Notes: a model not told the origin generated them from the sequence alone. Shown: positions 25,915-34,030, counted from the first letter of the stretch. The stretch is DNA of 45,160 nucleotides from Candidatus Peregrinibacteria bacterium (GCA_016932495.1 JAFGCR010000016.1:1-45160), one strand, 5' to 3'. Made by a program: numbers and translations.

Positions 25915-26502
25915 ATGGAAAAAGAGCCTTTGCCATCAGAGGGGAACCCGCAGGGCCGTGAACTGGCGGCTGTGAGCTATTTATGGATTTTCAGCGTCAT
26001 GGTCCTTCTGGCCAAGCGTGACAATGTATTCATCCAGCATCATGCCCGCCGTGGATTTGTTTTATTTTTGATTTCGGTTTTCCTGTGGGCCTTTCCCTTT
26101 CTGCATTACGGGGAGTTCGCCGTTCTGATCCTGGCGATGTACGGGTTTGTGACCGCGGCGCTGGGCAATGAAAACCCCACCCCCATCCTTTCGGAGATCG
26201 CGGACGGCACGCTCCGGTTCCACCACCTTAAACATTACTGGCATCACGGCAAGCATGGGGTGATCCGGATGGTCAAAACTGACCATGTCACACCGGCGCT
26301 TCAGAAAGAAATCCATGAACAGGAGAAAGAGTTAAAAACACAGGAAAGCCTTCTGGATAAAGAAAAGCAAATGATGAATATGGAGGAAAAAAAGCTCTCA
26401 TCGCTTTATAACCGGGTGAATGAGGATGAAAACAGGATCCGGCATCTTGAAGATGAGGTGCATGCTTTAGAGAGTGAAGTTGATAAGGTGAAAAACCAAT
26501 AA
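25915..26502 (+). CDS. DUF4870-like membrane protein with C-terminal coiled coil
   Basis: 195 residues. Residues about 15-90 resemble DUF4870: ELAAVSYLWIFSVMVLLAKRDNVFIQHHARRGFVLFLISVFLW followed by a second hydrophobic hairpin; the family pattern is SYlw..pl...k.s.fv.fHa.QGl.LFl. Residues about 135-195 form a Glu/Lys-rich coiled coil (KEIHEQEKELKTQESLLDKEKQMM), which ordinary DUF4870 proteins lack. ATG directly abuts the pilT stop, so the two are cotranscribed and probably coupled; a link with pilus retraction at the membrane is an inference from position only. Confidence 0.75.
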   Translation: MEKEPLPSEGNPQGRELAAVSYLWIFSVMVLLAKRDNVFIQHHARRGFVLFLISVFLWAFPFLHYGEFAVLILAMYGFVTAALGNENPTPILSEIADGTLRFHHLKHYWHHGKHGVIRMVKTDHVTPALQKEIHEQEKELKTQESLLDKEKQMMNMEEKKLSSLYNRVNEDENRIRHLEDEVHALESEVDKVKNQ

Positions 26503-26512
26503 TCCAGTGTCT

Positions 26513-26581
26513 TAGTTTTAGTTGTAGCGGCTGGGATGGTTTTTTATATTTATCATTTCAAAGTCCAGCAGCCACAACTAA
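26513..26581. repeat. Imperfect inverted repeat between the DUF4870-like gene and pyrH
   Basis: TTTAGTTGTAGC(G)GCTGG (left) and CCAGCAGCCACAACTAAA (right) pair with mismatches around a T-rich loop of about 30 bases containing TTTTTT. It may terminate the pilT transcript. Confidence 0.55.
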
Positions 26582-26594
26582 ACCCACACCCTTC

Positions 26595-26623
26595 TTGACC
26601 CTGACAAAGATACACGATAATAT
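26595..26623 (+). promoter_or_regulatory. Sigma70-type promoter of the pyrH cluster
   Basis: TTGACC (26595-26600), 17-base spacer, TAATAT (26618-26623), about 25 bases upstream of the pyrH ATG. Confidence 0.55.
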
Positions 26624-26647
26624 GACCTAGAAAAATAATGAAGACCA

Positions 26648-27352
26648 ATGAAATACAAACGCATCATGCTCAAAATATCCGGAGAGGTGCTGGGAGACAA
26701 AAGGGGAGAAGGGATCGATCCGGAAGCTTTAAATAAAATCGCCAAAGAGATCGTCAAAGTCAGCAAGGCAGGCATCGAAGTGGCGATTGTTTGCGGAGGG
26801 GGGAATATCTGGCGGTACCGCGACACGAAAAAGGCTGGTATCGAACGCACCACATCCGATTACATGGGCATGATGGCCACCATTATGAACGGCGTCGCTC
26901 TTCAGAGCGCGGTTGAGAAACTGGGCGTGTACTGCCGGGTTGCCACGTCGCTCGACCTCCCTCAGATCGCCGAACCTTACATCCGCCGCCGGGCGGTCCG
27001 CCATCTGGAAAAGAAACGGGTGGTCATCTGCGCGGGGGGTACGGGGAATCCTTACTTTACTACCGACACGGCTGCGGCATTGCGGGCTAAAGAGCTAGAC
27101 TGCGACGTGCTTTTAAAGGCCACAAAAGTGGATGGGGTCTACGACGCGGATCCGGAAAAGGTGAAGAACGCTAAAAAATACGACACGCTCACTTTCCAGA
27201 AAGCGATTCAGGAAAACCTCCAAATCATGGACCAGACGGCCTTCTCGCTTTGCCGGGAGAGCAACATAAAGATCCTGGTCTTCAATATGCACAAAAAGGA
27301 TGCGATCCTGGAGGCCGCTAAGGGCAAGAAGATCGGCACACTCGTTTGCTAA
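26648..27352 (+). CDS. pyrH: UMP kinase
   Basis: 234 residues, normal length. Bacterial hexameric UMP kinase motifs are present: YKRIMLKISGEVLG, IVCGGGNIWRYRD, DYMGMMATIMNGVALQ, VICAGGTGNPYFTTDTAAALRAKELDCDVLLKATKVDGVYDADP and the C-terminal HKKDAILEAAKGKKIGTLV. It phosphorylates UMP to UDP. Followed by frr (ribosome recycling), an order conserved in bacteria (rpsB-tsf-pyrH-frr), but rpsB and tsf are absent here. The pyrB and pyrC genes of UMP synthesis are elsewhere in the window. Confidence 0.97.
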   Translation: MKYKRIMLKISGEVLGDKRGEGIDPEALNKIAKEIVKVSKAGIEVAIVCGGGNIWRYRDTKKAGIERTTSDYMGMMATIMNGVALQSAVEKLGVYCRVATSLDLPQIAEPYIRRRAVRHLEKKRVVICAGGTGNPYFTTDTAAALRAKELDCDVLLKATKVDGVYDADPEKVKNAKKYDTLTFQKAIQENLQIMDQTAFSLCRESNIKILVFNMHKKDAILEAAKGKKIGTLVC

Positions 27353-27435
27353 GTTTTTAATTTTTAGTTTTTAGTTTTTATTGAAGTTCCCAAGAGAACT
27401 ATTAAAAATTAAAAATTACTAATTAAAAATTAAAA
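27353..27435. repeat. Intergenic word repeat, TTTTTAGTTTTTA family
   Basis: AATTTTTAGTTTTTAGTTTT words at left face ATTAAAAATTAAAAATTACT words at right around GTTCCCAAGAGAAC. Fills the pyrH-frr gap. Confidence 0.75.
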
Positions 27436-27439
27436 TATC

Positions 27440-27985
27440 ATGCCTCAACAAATTCTCAATGAATTGAATGAAAAATGCCAGGACGCCCTGGAGCATCTGC
27501 ATCAGGATTATGCCAAGATCCAGACCGGCCGGGCCAATACCGCGCTGGTGGAAAATGTGATGGTCGACAGTTACGGGGCCAAGGTCCCCTTGAAGGGGGT
27601 GGCCACCATTTCGATTCCGGAACCCAAACAGATCGCCATCCAGCCGTTTAACCGGGATCAGCTGCAGAGCATCGAAAAAGCATTGCTGGAAGCGGATCTG
27701 GGCCTGACTCCCCAGAACGACGGTTCCTTCATCCGCCTGAACCTGCCGCCGCTGACGGAAGAACGGCGCAGGGAACTGGTCAAACTCGTCCACAAATACG
27801 CGGAGGATTCCCGCATTTCCATCCGGAACGCCCGCCACGAAGCGCTTGGACAGCTGAAGGAAATGGAAATCGGCGAAGATGAACTGAAAGGGAAAGAAAA
27901 AAACGTTCAGGAAAAAGTGGATGAATTCAATAAAAAAGTGGAAGAGGCGGCAAAAAAGAAGGAGCAGGATGTGATGACTGTATAA
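27440..27985 (+). CDS. frr: Ribosome recycling factor
   Basis: 181 residues, standard RRF length. The two-domain signature is complete: KIQTGRANTALVENVMVDSYGAKVPLKGVATISIPEPKQIAIQPFNRDQLQSIEKAL (hinge and domain II) and LPPLTEERRRELVKLVHKYAEDSRISIRNAR (domain I). It splits post-termination ribosomes with EF-G. Same strand as pyrH with an 87-base gap filled by a word repeat; a second word-repeat region with a three-hairpin structure follows before rseP. Confidence 0.98.
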   Translation: MPQQILNELNEKCQDALEHLHQDYAKIQTGRANTALVENVMVDSYGAKVPLKGVATISIPEPKQIAIQPFNRDQLQSIEKALLEADLGLTPQNDGSFIRLNLPPLTEERRRELVKLVHKYAEDSRISIRNARHEALGQLKEMEIGEDELKGKEKNVQEKVDEFNKKVEEAAKKKEQDVMTV

Positions 27986-27993
27986 TATATAAA

Positions 27994-28095
27994 GGACTCA
28001 GGAAACGAAAATCTGAAGGCGCGGATAACAATCCGCGCCGGCGCGATTGATTAATCGCGCCTTCAGAATCCTGTGTTCTGAGTTCTGTGTCCTAA
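27994..28095. repeat. Composite structured intergenic repeat, GGACTCAGGA family, copy 1
   Basis: Outer words AGGACTCAGGA and TCCTGTGTTCTGAGTTCTGTGTCCT enclose a three-way junction (28013-28066): stem CTGAAGGCGCG/CGCGCCTTCAG with inner hairpins GCGCGGAT-AACA-ATCCGCGC and GGCGCGATT-GATT-AATCGCGCC (the inner arms compete with the outer stem). The outer word family recurs at 40078-40149. Confidence 0.8.
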
Positions 28096-28104
28096 AAATT
28101 AATT

Positions 28105-29217
28105 ATGATAATAGTTGCCATTCTCGCCTTCATCATCATCTTCTCAATCCTCGTTCTGGTTCACGAATGGGGGCATTTTACCATGGCCCGCCGGGCAGGT
28201 ATTAAAGTGGAGGAGTTCGGCATCGGTATGCCGCCGCGCGCCAAGACCCTTTTCAAAGATAAAAAGGGCACGGTCTATTCTTTAAACTGGGTGCCATTCG
28301 GCGGTTTTGTCCGCCTGTTCGGAGAAGACAGTGTGGATCCAAAAATCTTAAAAGATAAAAAAAGTTTTGCCAGCAAAAGCATCGCTCAGCGGACATCCGT
28401 CATCGTGGCGGGCGTTTTTATGAATTTTGTGCTGGCCTGGGTGCTGATCACCATCGGTTTTATGGTGGGGATGAAACCGTTTCTGGTGACTCAGGAAGAT
28501 GTGCAGAGAGGGATTGAATCCGGCATTGTCGAGGCGCAGACCATTTTATATGTCCATGAAGTGGAAGAAGGGATGCCCCTTTCCGCGACCGGTCTCAGGG
28601 CGGGGGATTACATCCTGTCGGTCAACGGCGTGGAGGTGACGGAAAATATGGATTTAAGTCAGGTCATCAAGCCCAACGCGCTGGCCACCATCCTATATAT
28701 AAGAAATAGCCTGGAGAAGACCCTGGAAGTCAGGGCGGACGAAGCAGGTAAGGTGGGCATGACCATTTCAACAGAAAATTATGTGCGGGAGGTAAAGGAA
28801 GTGCGCTATCCGTTTTATCAGGCGCCGGTCAAAGCGGTGCAGGAGATCGGCCGATTATCCGTCCTCACAGTGAAGATGATCGGTACAGTAGTGGTCAGTG
28901 TGGTGGCCAGGTTCAAGGTGCCCGAAGGGGTGGCCGGGCCGGTGGGCATCGCCAAGCTCACCCATACCTTTACCCAGCAGGGCTTTATGGCGCTGGTCCA
29001 GTTCACCGCTTTACTTTCCATTTCCCTGGGGGTCATCAATATCATGCCGTTTCCCGCGCTGGATGGCGGCCGTTTCCTGTTCATCATCTTCGAGGTCATC
29101 ACCCGCCGCCGCGCCAACGCCAAGATGGAGGCCGTGGTCCACACCGTCGGCTTCGCGCTTTTAATGCTCCTCATCCTGTTTATCACTTGGAATGATATTG
29201 TGAATCTTTTTCAGTAA
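28105..29217 (+). CDS. rseP: Site-2 protease (RseP/RIP metalloprotease)
   Basis: 370 residues. The zinc site HEWGH is at residues 20-24 in the first membrane segment, and the second metal/active motif NIMPFPALDGGR lies near residue 315-326 in a later segment. One PDZ domain spans about 150-225 (AGDYILSVNGVEVTENMDL). About four membrane segments. Intramembrane cleavage of anti-sigma factors or membrane proteins (RseP, RasP, MmpA) is known for the family; no anti-sigma gene is here. It lies after pyrH-frr, similar to the common order with cdsA and dxr between, which are missing. Confidence 0.95.
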   Translation: MIIVAILAFIIIFSILVLVHEWGHFTMARRAGIKVEEFGIGMPPRAKTLFKDKKGTVYSLNWVPFGGFVRLFGEDSVDPKILKDKKSFASKSIAQRTSVIVAGVFMNFVLAWVLITIGFMVGMKPFLVTQEDVQRGIESGIVEAQTILYVHEVEEGMPLSATGLRAGDYILSVNGVEVTENMDLSQVIKPNALATILYIRNSLEKTLEVRADEAGKVGMTISTENYVREVKEVRYPFYQAPVKAVQEIGRLSVLTVKMIGTVVVSVVARFKVPEGVAGPVGIAKLTHTFTQQGFMALVQFTALLSISLGVINIMPFPALDGGRFLFIIFEVITRRRANAKMEAVVHTVGFALLMLLILFITWNDIVNLFQ

Positions 29218-29347
29218 ATCCGAAATCCGAAGCACGAAATCCGAAATAATACTGAATGTCCGAAACCCGAATGTACAAAACGTTTGAGACATTTGACATT
29301 TGAATTTAGAATTTGTTTCGTATTTCGGATTTCGATATTCGGATTTT
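29217..29347. repeat. Intergenic word repeat, CCGAAATCCGAA family, copy 2
   Basis: ATCCGAAATCCGAAGCACGAAATCCGAAA-type words at left; TTTCGTATTTCGGATTTCGATATTCGGAT at right; ACATTTGACATTTGAATTT words in the middle. It is the largest word repeat in the window and shares words with 11484-11582. Confidence 0.8.
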
Positions 29348-29627
29348 TGGTAATCGGATAAGGTTTTAAAAAAGTCCGCAATCTCTTTTTGAAATAAGCC
29401 GATGGCTTGGATAAGCGGTTTTTTTTACCTCTCATATTTTACCACCACGTCATCTGAATTCCGTCAACGGAACTGACTTGAAAAATGAAAAAGACCCTTT
29501 AATATTAAAAGCCCAAAACGATAGTGAATTTGTTTTCCGGAATATAAAAAGTAAAAAAAATCCCGACGGCTTTCTGTGCCGTCCTCCGGTTTTTAATGTC
29601 CTGTGTTTTTTTAATCTTTTTCTTTCT
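29348..29627. other. Remaining rseP-dnaA intergenic region
   Basis: This is part of a 410-base gap. It contains a T8 run after the small hairpin GCTT-GGAT-AAGC (29405-29426), possibly the rseP terminator, then AT-rich DNA and a hairpin GACGGC/GCCGTC (29565-29583) 45 bases before the dnaA ATG. A 50-codon in-frame extension of dnaA crosses it but has no conserved residues. No cluster of DnaA boxes is visible, so I do not call an origin. Confidence 0.5.
29395..29426 (+). terminator. Possible intrinsic terminator after rseP
   Basis: AAGCC-GAT-GGCTT and overlapping GCTT-GGAT-AAGC stems precede CGG and a run of eight T (29419-29426). The stem is short, so moderate support only. Confidence 0.45.
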
Positions 29628-31040
29628 ATGAACCTAAAAGATCTATGGCTCGCCATCATCAGAGATCTGGAAAAAGACATCAATCGCGCGAATGTGATCA
29701 CCTGGTTTAAAAACACAGCCCTTCTTTCATCTGAGGATGGCCTTTTGACGATTGGCCTCCCTTTACCGGTTTTTTTGAACTGGCACGCGCAGAATTATGC
29801 CGGCAAAACATTAAAAGCGGCCCAGGACCATGATCCGTCCGTAAAACAGATCGCTTACGAAGTCGATCTTACTTTATCCGAAAGTGACCCGCGGGTCATC
29901 GACCTCTTAAGCCATTTCCCCGAAAAAGAATCCCGCAAACTTCCCAATAAACAGGAGATGAAACTGAAGGGGGGAGTGGTCTCCAAAATGTTCAATCCGC
30001 GCTATTCGCTGGACACCTTCGTGGTGGCGCCCGAAAACCGGCTGGCCCACGCCGCCTCCATGACGGTCTCCAAATATCCGGGCCAGAATTACAATCCGCT
30101 CTTTATTTACGGGGGGGTGGGGTTGGGGAAGACCCATCTGCTCCAGTCGATCGGCCGAGAGGTTTTAAGGAACGACCCCAATAAAGTCGTGGTCTACACC
30201 ACCACCGAAGATTTCACCAATGAGCTGATCAGCGGGATCAAGTCGGGAAATATGAACAAGTTCCGCAACAAATACCGTAAAGTCGATGTGTTCATCATCG
30301 ACGACATCCAGTTCATCGCGAACAAAGACCGCACGCAGGAAGAGTTTTTCCACACCTTCAACACCCTTTATGAGGCCGGCAAGCAGGTGGTCATCAGTTC
30401 CGACCGGCCGCCCCATGAGCTCACCCTCCTTTCCGACCGTCTGGTCTCCCGTTTTGAGTCCGGGATGAGCGTGGATGTGAAGATGCCGGATTACGAAAGC
30501 CGGCTTGTCATCCTTAAAAACAAATGTCAGGAAGCTCAGGTGTTTATTAATGACCAGGTCCTGGAATTCATCGCGTTCAATATCGACAACTCTGTGCGCG
30601 CCCTGATCGGCGTGCTCAATCAGGTGATTGCCGAATACGAACTGGAACACACCGCCCCTACCATTAAATCGGTTTCAGAGATCATCAAACGTTCCAAAAA
30701 AGAAGTAAAGATGGTTGGGTTCATCAAAGACGATCCCACCCCCCGCCAGGCCGTCACCATGGATCAGCTCACGGATTATGTTTCCGAATACTACACCATC
30801 CCCAAAAGTGAGGTGCTGGGAGAATCCCGCAATAAGGAAGTCCTCATCCCGCGCCAGCTGATCATGTATCTGGCCAAGACCAGGCTCAGGATGTCACTGG
30901 CCAAGATCGGCCAGTCACTCGGCAACCGGAACCACACCACCGTGATGCACGCCATTTCCAAAGTACAGAACCTTTTAAAAAACGACCGCCAGCTCCTTTA
31001 CGATACCAACGCGATCATAAAAGAAGCCGGCATCCACTAA
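29628..31040 (+). CDS. dnaA: Chromosomal replication initiator DnaA
   Basis: 470 residues from ATG at 29628 (MNLKDLWLAIIRDLEKDINRANVITWFKNT, domain I). Domain III AAA+ core has Walker A GGVGLGKTHLLQ (about 163-174), FIIDDIQFIANKDRTQEEFFHTFNTL, sensor I ISSDRPPHEL and the Arg finger RLVSRFESG. Domain IV ends with the DnaA signature SLGNRNHTTVMHAISKV for DNA binding. It opens oriC. It has no dnaN or recF neighbour and no local DnaA boxes, so it appears displaced from the origin. Confidence 0.97.
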   Translation: MNLKDLWLAIIRDLEKDINRANVITWFKNTALLSSEDGLLTIGLPLPVFLNWHAQNYAGKTLKAAQDHDPSVKQIAYEVDLTLSESDPRVIDLLSHFPEKESRKLPNKQEMKLKGGVVSKMFNPRYSLDTFVVAPENRLAHAASMTVSKYPGQNYNPLFIYGGVGLGKTHLLQSIGREVLRNDPNKVVVYTTTEDFTNELISGIKSGNMNKFRNKYRKVDVFIIDDIQFIANKDRTQEEFFHTFNTLYEAGKQVVISSDRPPHELTLLSDRLVSRFESGMSVDVKMPDYESRLVILKNKCQEAQVFINDQVLEFIAFNIDNSVRALIGVLNQVIAEYELEHTAPTIKSVSEIIKRSKKEVKMVGFIKDDPTPRQAVTMDQLTDYVSEYYTIPKSEVLGESRNKEVLIPRQLIMYLAKTRLRMSLAKIGQSLGNRNHTTVMHAISKVQNLLKNDRQLLYDTNAIIKEAGIH

Positions 31041-31041
31041 T

Positions 31042-31110
31042 TACATTTAACATGTGACATTTAACATTTGACAAGGATCTAAAAAGTCAAATGTCAATTG
31101 TCAAATGTCA
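31042..31110. repeat. Intergenic word repeat, ACATTTGACAATT family
   Basis: TTACATTTAACATGTGACATTTAACATTTGACA words at left face GTCAAATGTCAATTGTCAAATGTCA words at right, after dnaA. Related to the word at 6764-6858. Confidence 0.8.
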
Positions 31111-31132
31111 GGTGTTTTCATTTTTTGCATAT

Positions 31133-31165
31133 AAAAACGCCCACGAACGAGATCGTTCATGGGCG
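31133..31165 (-). terminator. Intrinsic terminator of the zinc-ribbon gene
   Basis: On the minus strand CGCCCATGAACGA-TCT-CGTTCGTGGGCG (one mismatch, 31165-31139) is followed by TTTTTATAT. It starts 18 bases after the stop codon of the gene at 31183. Confidence 0.88.
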
Positions 31166-31182
31166 CAGATATGGATAAGAGC

Positions 31183-31521
31183 TTAACGGCAAAACGTTTC
31201 GATAAAGCTGCCGGAAAAATTGGCCAGCTCTTCTCTTATCATCTTTATTTCTTCGGCGGTCACGGGCTCATCCACGCATTGGTCATGAATGATCTGGGAA
31301 GACTGGTTGTGGAACATGGCTTCTTCCGCCACGGTTTTTTCAATGTGGGCGGAAAGGGTCATCTCGGTTTTACAGCGGTCGCAGACCACATCAAACATGC
31401 AGTCATCACCGATGATATCCGTGATCTCGATGTTGTGGGGAAGGATCTTTGAGCCACATTCAGGGCAATCCAGCGACTGGGAAATCTGAGAAACGATTTC
31501 ATGGATATCGTGATGGTTCAT
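31183..31521 (-). CDS. Small zinc-ribbon protein of unknown function
   Basis: 112 residues from ATG at 31521 (MNHHDIHEIVSQISQSL); the longer frame to 31581 is less likely. Two CxxC pairs, CPECGS (about residue 19) and CDRCKT (about 47), spaced 28 residues apart, should bind one Zn2+. The rest is acidic and helical (VTAEEIKMIREELANFSGSFIETF). No family recognised; similar small ribbon proteins in CPR genomes are unassigned. It ends at a strong terminator and is downstream of a MITE-like element and pyrC on the same strand. Confidence 0.75.
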   Translation of the reverse strand: MNHHDIHEIVSQISQSLDCPECGSKILPHNIEITDIIGDDCMFDVVCDRCKTEMTLSAHIEKTVAEEAMFHNQSSQIIHDQCVDEPVTAEEIKMIREELANFSGSFIETFCR

Positions 31522-31615
31522 TTGTTTTTTGTTTTTCGATATAAATCCTACAATTATAGCAGACTTAAGAGGGAAAATCAAGGCTTAGACCCCCTCTCTC
31601 CGCAAAGCGGAGATG

Positions 31616-31644
31616 CTCCCCCTCGCTTGAGGGGGAGATTTTTT
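31616..31644 (+). terminator. Rightward terminator hairpin in the MITE-like element
   Basis: CTCCCCCTC-GCTT-GAGGGGGAG stem of 9 bp followed by ATTTTTTG. Confidence 0.6.
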
Positions 31645-31665
31645 GCAGTAAATCAATCTAACTAC

Positions 31666-31693
31666 AAAAATCTCCCCCTTGGATAAGGGGGAG
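31666..31693 (-). terminator. Leftward terminator of the pyrC transcript in the MITE-like element
   Basis: On the minus strand CTCCCCCTT-ATCC-AAGGGGGAG followed by ATTTTTG, 25 bases after the pyrC stop. Confidence 0.75.
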
Positions 31694-31717
31694 TCGACAC
31701 GAAGTGACGGAGGGGGT

Positions 31718-32992
31718 CTAAGCCTTATACACCTCTCCTTCAAACACCGTCATCACGGGCCAGCCCTTTAACATCATCCCGTCAAACGGAGTGTTTTTGC
31801 CCTTAGAGACCATGTCTTCCTGACTGACCTTTTTCTCCAGATCCAGATCAATGATGGTTAAATCGGCCGGCGCGCCGGTCCGGATGCGGCCGCTTTCCAG
31901 TTTAGCCAGTCTGGCGGGGTTGAAAGTGATTAGTTTTATTACATCCATCAGCTTCATTCCCTGTTTGTGATAAAGTTCATTCAGAGTTGTGGGGATGAGA
32001 AGTTCCACTTCGGAAAAACCGAATGCCGCCTGTTTGATGTCCGTATCCTTCTCTTCCATGCTGTGTGGGGCGTGGTCCGTGACAATCGCATCCACCGTTC
32101 CGTCTTTAATCCCTTCGATAACAGCCTGCCGGTCCGCTTCGGTGCGAAGCGGGGGATTGACTTTGGCCAGACCCCCTTTAGTAAGCACCAGATCTTCTGT
32201 CAGCGAAAAATGATGAGGGGTGGCGTCGCAGGTGATCAGATCCGTTTCCTTTTTAGCCTGGCGGATGAGTTCAATGGATTCTTTGGCGCTCAGGTGGGTA
32301 AAATGGGCGCGCGCTCCGGTTTTTTTGGCGAGGCGTATGCCGCGTTCTACTGCCTTGTATTCTTTTTCATTCGGCTGGCCGGGAACACCTAGTTGCTGAC
32401 TGATTTTTCCCTCATTCACTACGCCGTCCGGCGCGATACTGTGCATCTCAGGGTGAGTCATCAGCGTCAGACCAAGGCCTTTAGCTTTGGCGTATGCTTT
32501 TTCTAAAAGCGCTTCATCATCAATATCAAATCCATCGTCGGTGATAAACCATACCGAGAGGTCGGGGTAAGCTTCCAGTTCAGCAAGCATTTCCCCTTTA
32601 AGCCCTTTGCTGATGGCGGCGACCACATGCACATGCACTTTAGCGCTCTGGCGGATAAGTTCCAGGTATTCCTTTATCCGTTCCGCGCAGTCCAGTTTGG
32701 GCTGGGTGTTGGGCATAGTAAAAACCGTCGTCACGCCGCCGTGCAGCGCGGCCGCCGTTCCCGTTTCAATGGTTTCCTTATACGCCTGTTCCAGATCCCT
32801 TAAATGGACATGCAGGTCGATGACTCCGGGGATCACCAGTTTTCCGCCGGCATCCACCGCCTCGGCGTCCAGTGACGGAGTGACTGGGTCGATCTCATAG
32901 ATCTTTCCGTCCTCAATAAGAATATCGGCCACCTGATCGCATCCGCTTTCCGGGTCCAGTAGCCGGCCGTTTTTGATTAAAAGTTTACTCAT
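31718..32992 (-). CDS. pyrC: Dihydroorotase
   Basis: 424 residues, type I dihydroorotase of the amidohydrolase superfamily. Metal motif DLHVHLRD is at residues 59-66 (His61, His63), followed by the TAAALHGGVTTVFTMPNTQP segment. Later come FTHLSAKESIELI (His ligand), TCDATPHHFSLTED (His) and the catalytic Asp in AIVTDHAPHS. It cyclises carbamoyl aspartate to dihydroorotate. pyrB follows upstream on the same strand, so steps two and three of UMP synthesis sit together, split by a word repeat. Stop codon is within the inverted repeat of the MITE-like element. Confidence 0.96.
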   Translation of the reverse strand: MSKLLIKNGRLLDPESGCDQVADILIEDGKIYEIDPVTPSLDAEAVDAGGKLVIPGVIDLHVHLRDLEQAYKETIETGTAAALHGGVTTVFTMPNTQPKLDCAERIKEYLELIRQSAKVHVHVVAAISKGLKGEMLAELEAYPDLSVWFITDDGFDIDDEALLEKAYAKAKGLGLTLMTHPEMHSIAPDGVVNEGKISQQLGVPGQPNEKEYKAVERGIRLAKKTGARAHFTHLSAKESIELIRQAKKETDLITCDATPHHFSLTEDLVLTKGGLAKVNPPLRTEADRQAVIEGIKDGTVDAIVTDHAPHSMEEKDTDIKQAAFGFSEVELLIPTTLNELYHKQGMKLMDVIKLITFNPARLAKLESGRIRTGAPADLTIIDLDLEKKVSQEDMVSKGKNTPFDGMMLKGWPVMTVFEGEVYKA

Positions 32993-32996
32993 ATAG

Positions 32997-33053
32997 CGTC
33001 TCGTGTCTCGGGTCTTGTGTCTCGCGAGTCACGAGTCACTAGGCACGAGACAC
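32997..33053. repeat. Intergenic word repeat, GTCTCGTGTCTCG family
   Basis: GCGTCTCGTGTCTCGGGTCTTGTGTCTCG at left, CGAGTCACGAGTCACTAGGCACGAGACAC at right. It fills the pyrB-pyrC gap. Same word family as 24806-24840. Confidence 0.85.
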
Positions 33054-33056
33054 TTA

Positions 33057-33971
33057 TTATTTATTATAGTTATTCCACAGCGTTTTTAAAAGCGCCATGC
33101 GCATATAGATGCCGTTTTCAGACTGACGGAAGTAGGCGGCCTGTTCCATCCCATCCACTTCCATGGTGATCTCGTCCACGCGGGGGAGGGGGTGCATGAC
33201 GCGCATGCTCGGTTTCCCCAGCCGTACGACATCCGATGTGAGGATATAAGAGCCTTTTAAAAAGTAGTATTCCTCCAGGTTCTCAAACCGTTCCTGCTGG
33301 ATGCGGGTCATATAAAGGATATCCATTTCCGGCACGTGCTTATTCAGTTCGCTGTCTTCGATGTATTCGATTCCCTTTTCTTCCAGCATGTCCAGATAGA
33401 AATTCGGGATCTTGAGCTGGGTGGGGCTGATGAAGATGATCTTTTTAACATCGTAAAGCGCCAGCAGGTAAAGGAGCGAGTGGACCGTCCGGCCGAACTT
33501 GAGGTCGCCCACGAATCCGATGGTCTTCCCGTCGATGCCGCCGCATTCCCGCTGGATGGTGTACATGTCCAGGAGCGCCTGGGTAGGATGCTGATTCGCT
33601 CCGTCTCCTCCGTTTAAGAATGGTTTATCTGTGTGCTGGATGGCTTCCGCCGCCGAGCCTTCCTTGGGGTGCCGCATCACCAGAATATCGGCGTATTTTT
33701 CGATCACACGGATGGTGTCGTTCAGCGCTTCCCCTTTTTTCATGGAAGTCGAGCTGGCATTGGCCACGGTGATGAGGCGGCCTCCCAGCCGGTGCACCGC
33801 CGATTCAAAGCTCAGGCGGGTGCGGGTGCTGGGCTCAAAAAAGAGGGACGCCACGATCACCCCGTCCAGGTCTTTGGTGCGCTGGGTACGCAGATTCTCC
33901 GCTTCTTTGATAAAAAAATCGACTTCCTCTCGGGTGAGGTCAGCCGACGTCGTGAGTTGAGTTCGGTTCAT
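33057..33971 (-). CDS. pyrB: Aspartate carbamoyltransferase catalytic subunit
   Basis: 304 residues, normal catalytic-chain length. Carbamoyl phosphate site FFEPSTRTRLSFE (about 47-59), KKGEALNDTIRV, the 80s-type loop, GGDGANQHPTQALLDMYTI (about 124-142) and the 230-240 loop region with MHPLPRVDEI (about 260-270) are all present. It condenses carbamoyl phosphate with aspartate. No pyrI regulatory chain and no carbamoyl-phosphate synthetase appear in the window. Upstream of it is a non-coding gap of 113 bases with the terminator of the gene at 34085. Confidence 0.97.
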   Translation of the reverse strand: MNRTQLTTSADLTREEVDFFIKEAENLRTQRTKDLDGVIVASLFFEPSTRTRLSFESAVHRLGGRLITVANASSTSMKKGEALNDTIRVIEKYADILVMRHPKEGSAAEAIQHTDKPFLNGGDGANQHPTQALLDMYTIQRECGGIDGKTIGFVGDLKFGRTVHSLLYLLALYDVKKIIFISPTQLKIPNFYLDMLEEKGIEYIEDSELNKHVPEMDILYMTRIQQERFENLEEYYFLKGSYILTSDVVRLGKPSMRVMHPLPRVDEITMEVDGMEQAAYFRQSENGIYMRMALLKTLWNNYNK

Positions 33972-34030
33972 GATTTTTTGATTAATTTTCGATGGATATT
34001 GTAGGTTTTTTCGGTGATAAAGTAAACCAC

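Larger units (their letters stand above)
31580..31726. mobile_element. MITE-like element with 17-bp terminal inverted repeats
   Basis: Left arm AAGGCTTAGACCCCCTC (31580-31596) is the exact reverse complement of the right arm (31710-31726). Inside are TCTCCGC-AAA-GCGGAGA, CTCCCCCTC-GCTT-GAGGGGGAG and CTCCCCCTT-GGAT-AAGGGGGAG hairpins. It has no coding capacity, 147 bases. The right arm contains the pyrC stop codon (TAG at 31720-31718), so the last two pyrC codons belong to the element. No target-site duplication is certain. Confidence 0.7.

Noticed and set aside
29478-29627. Longer dnaA start adding 50 residues
   Set aside because: The extension has no conserved residues and covers a hairpin region; domain I begins at MNLKDLW.
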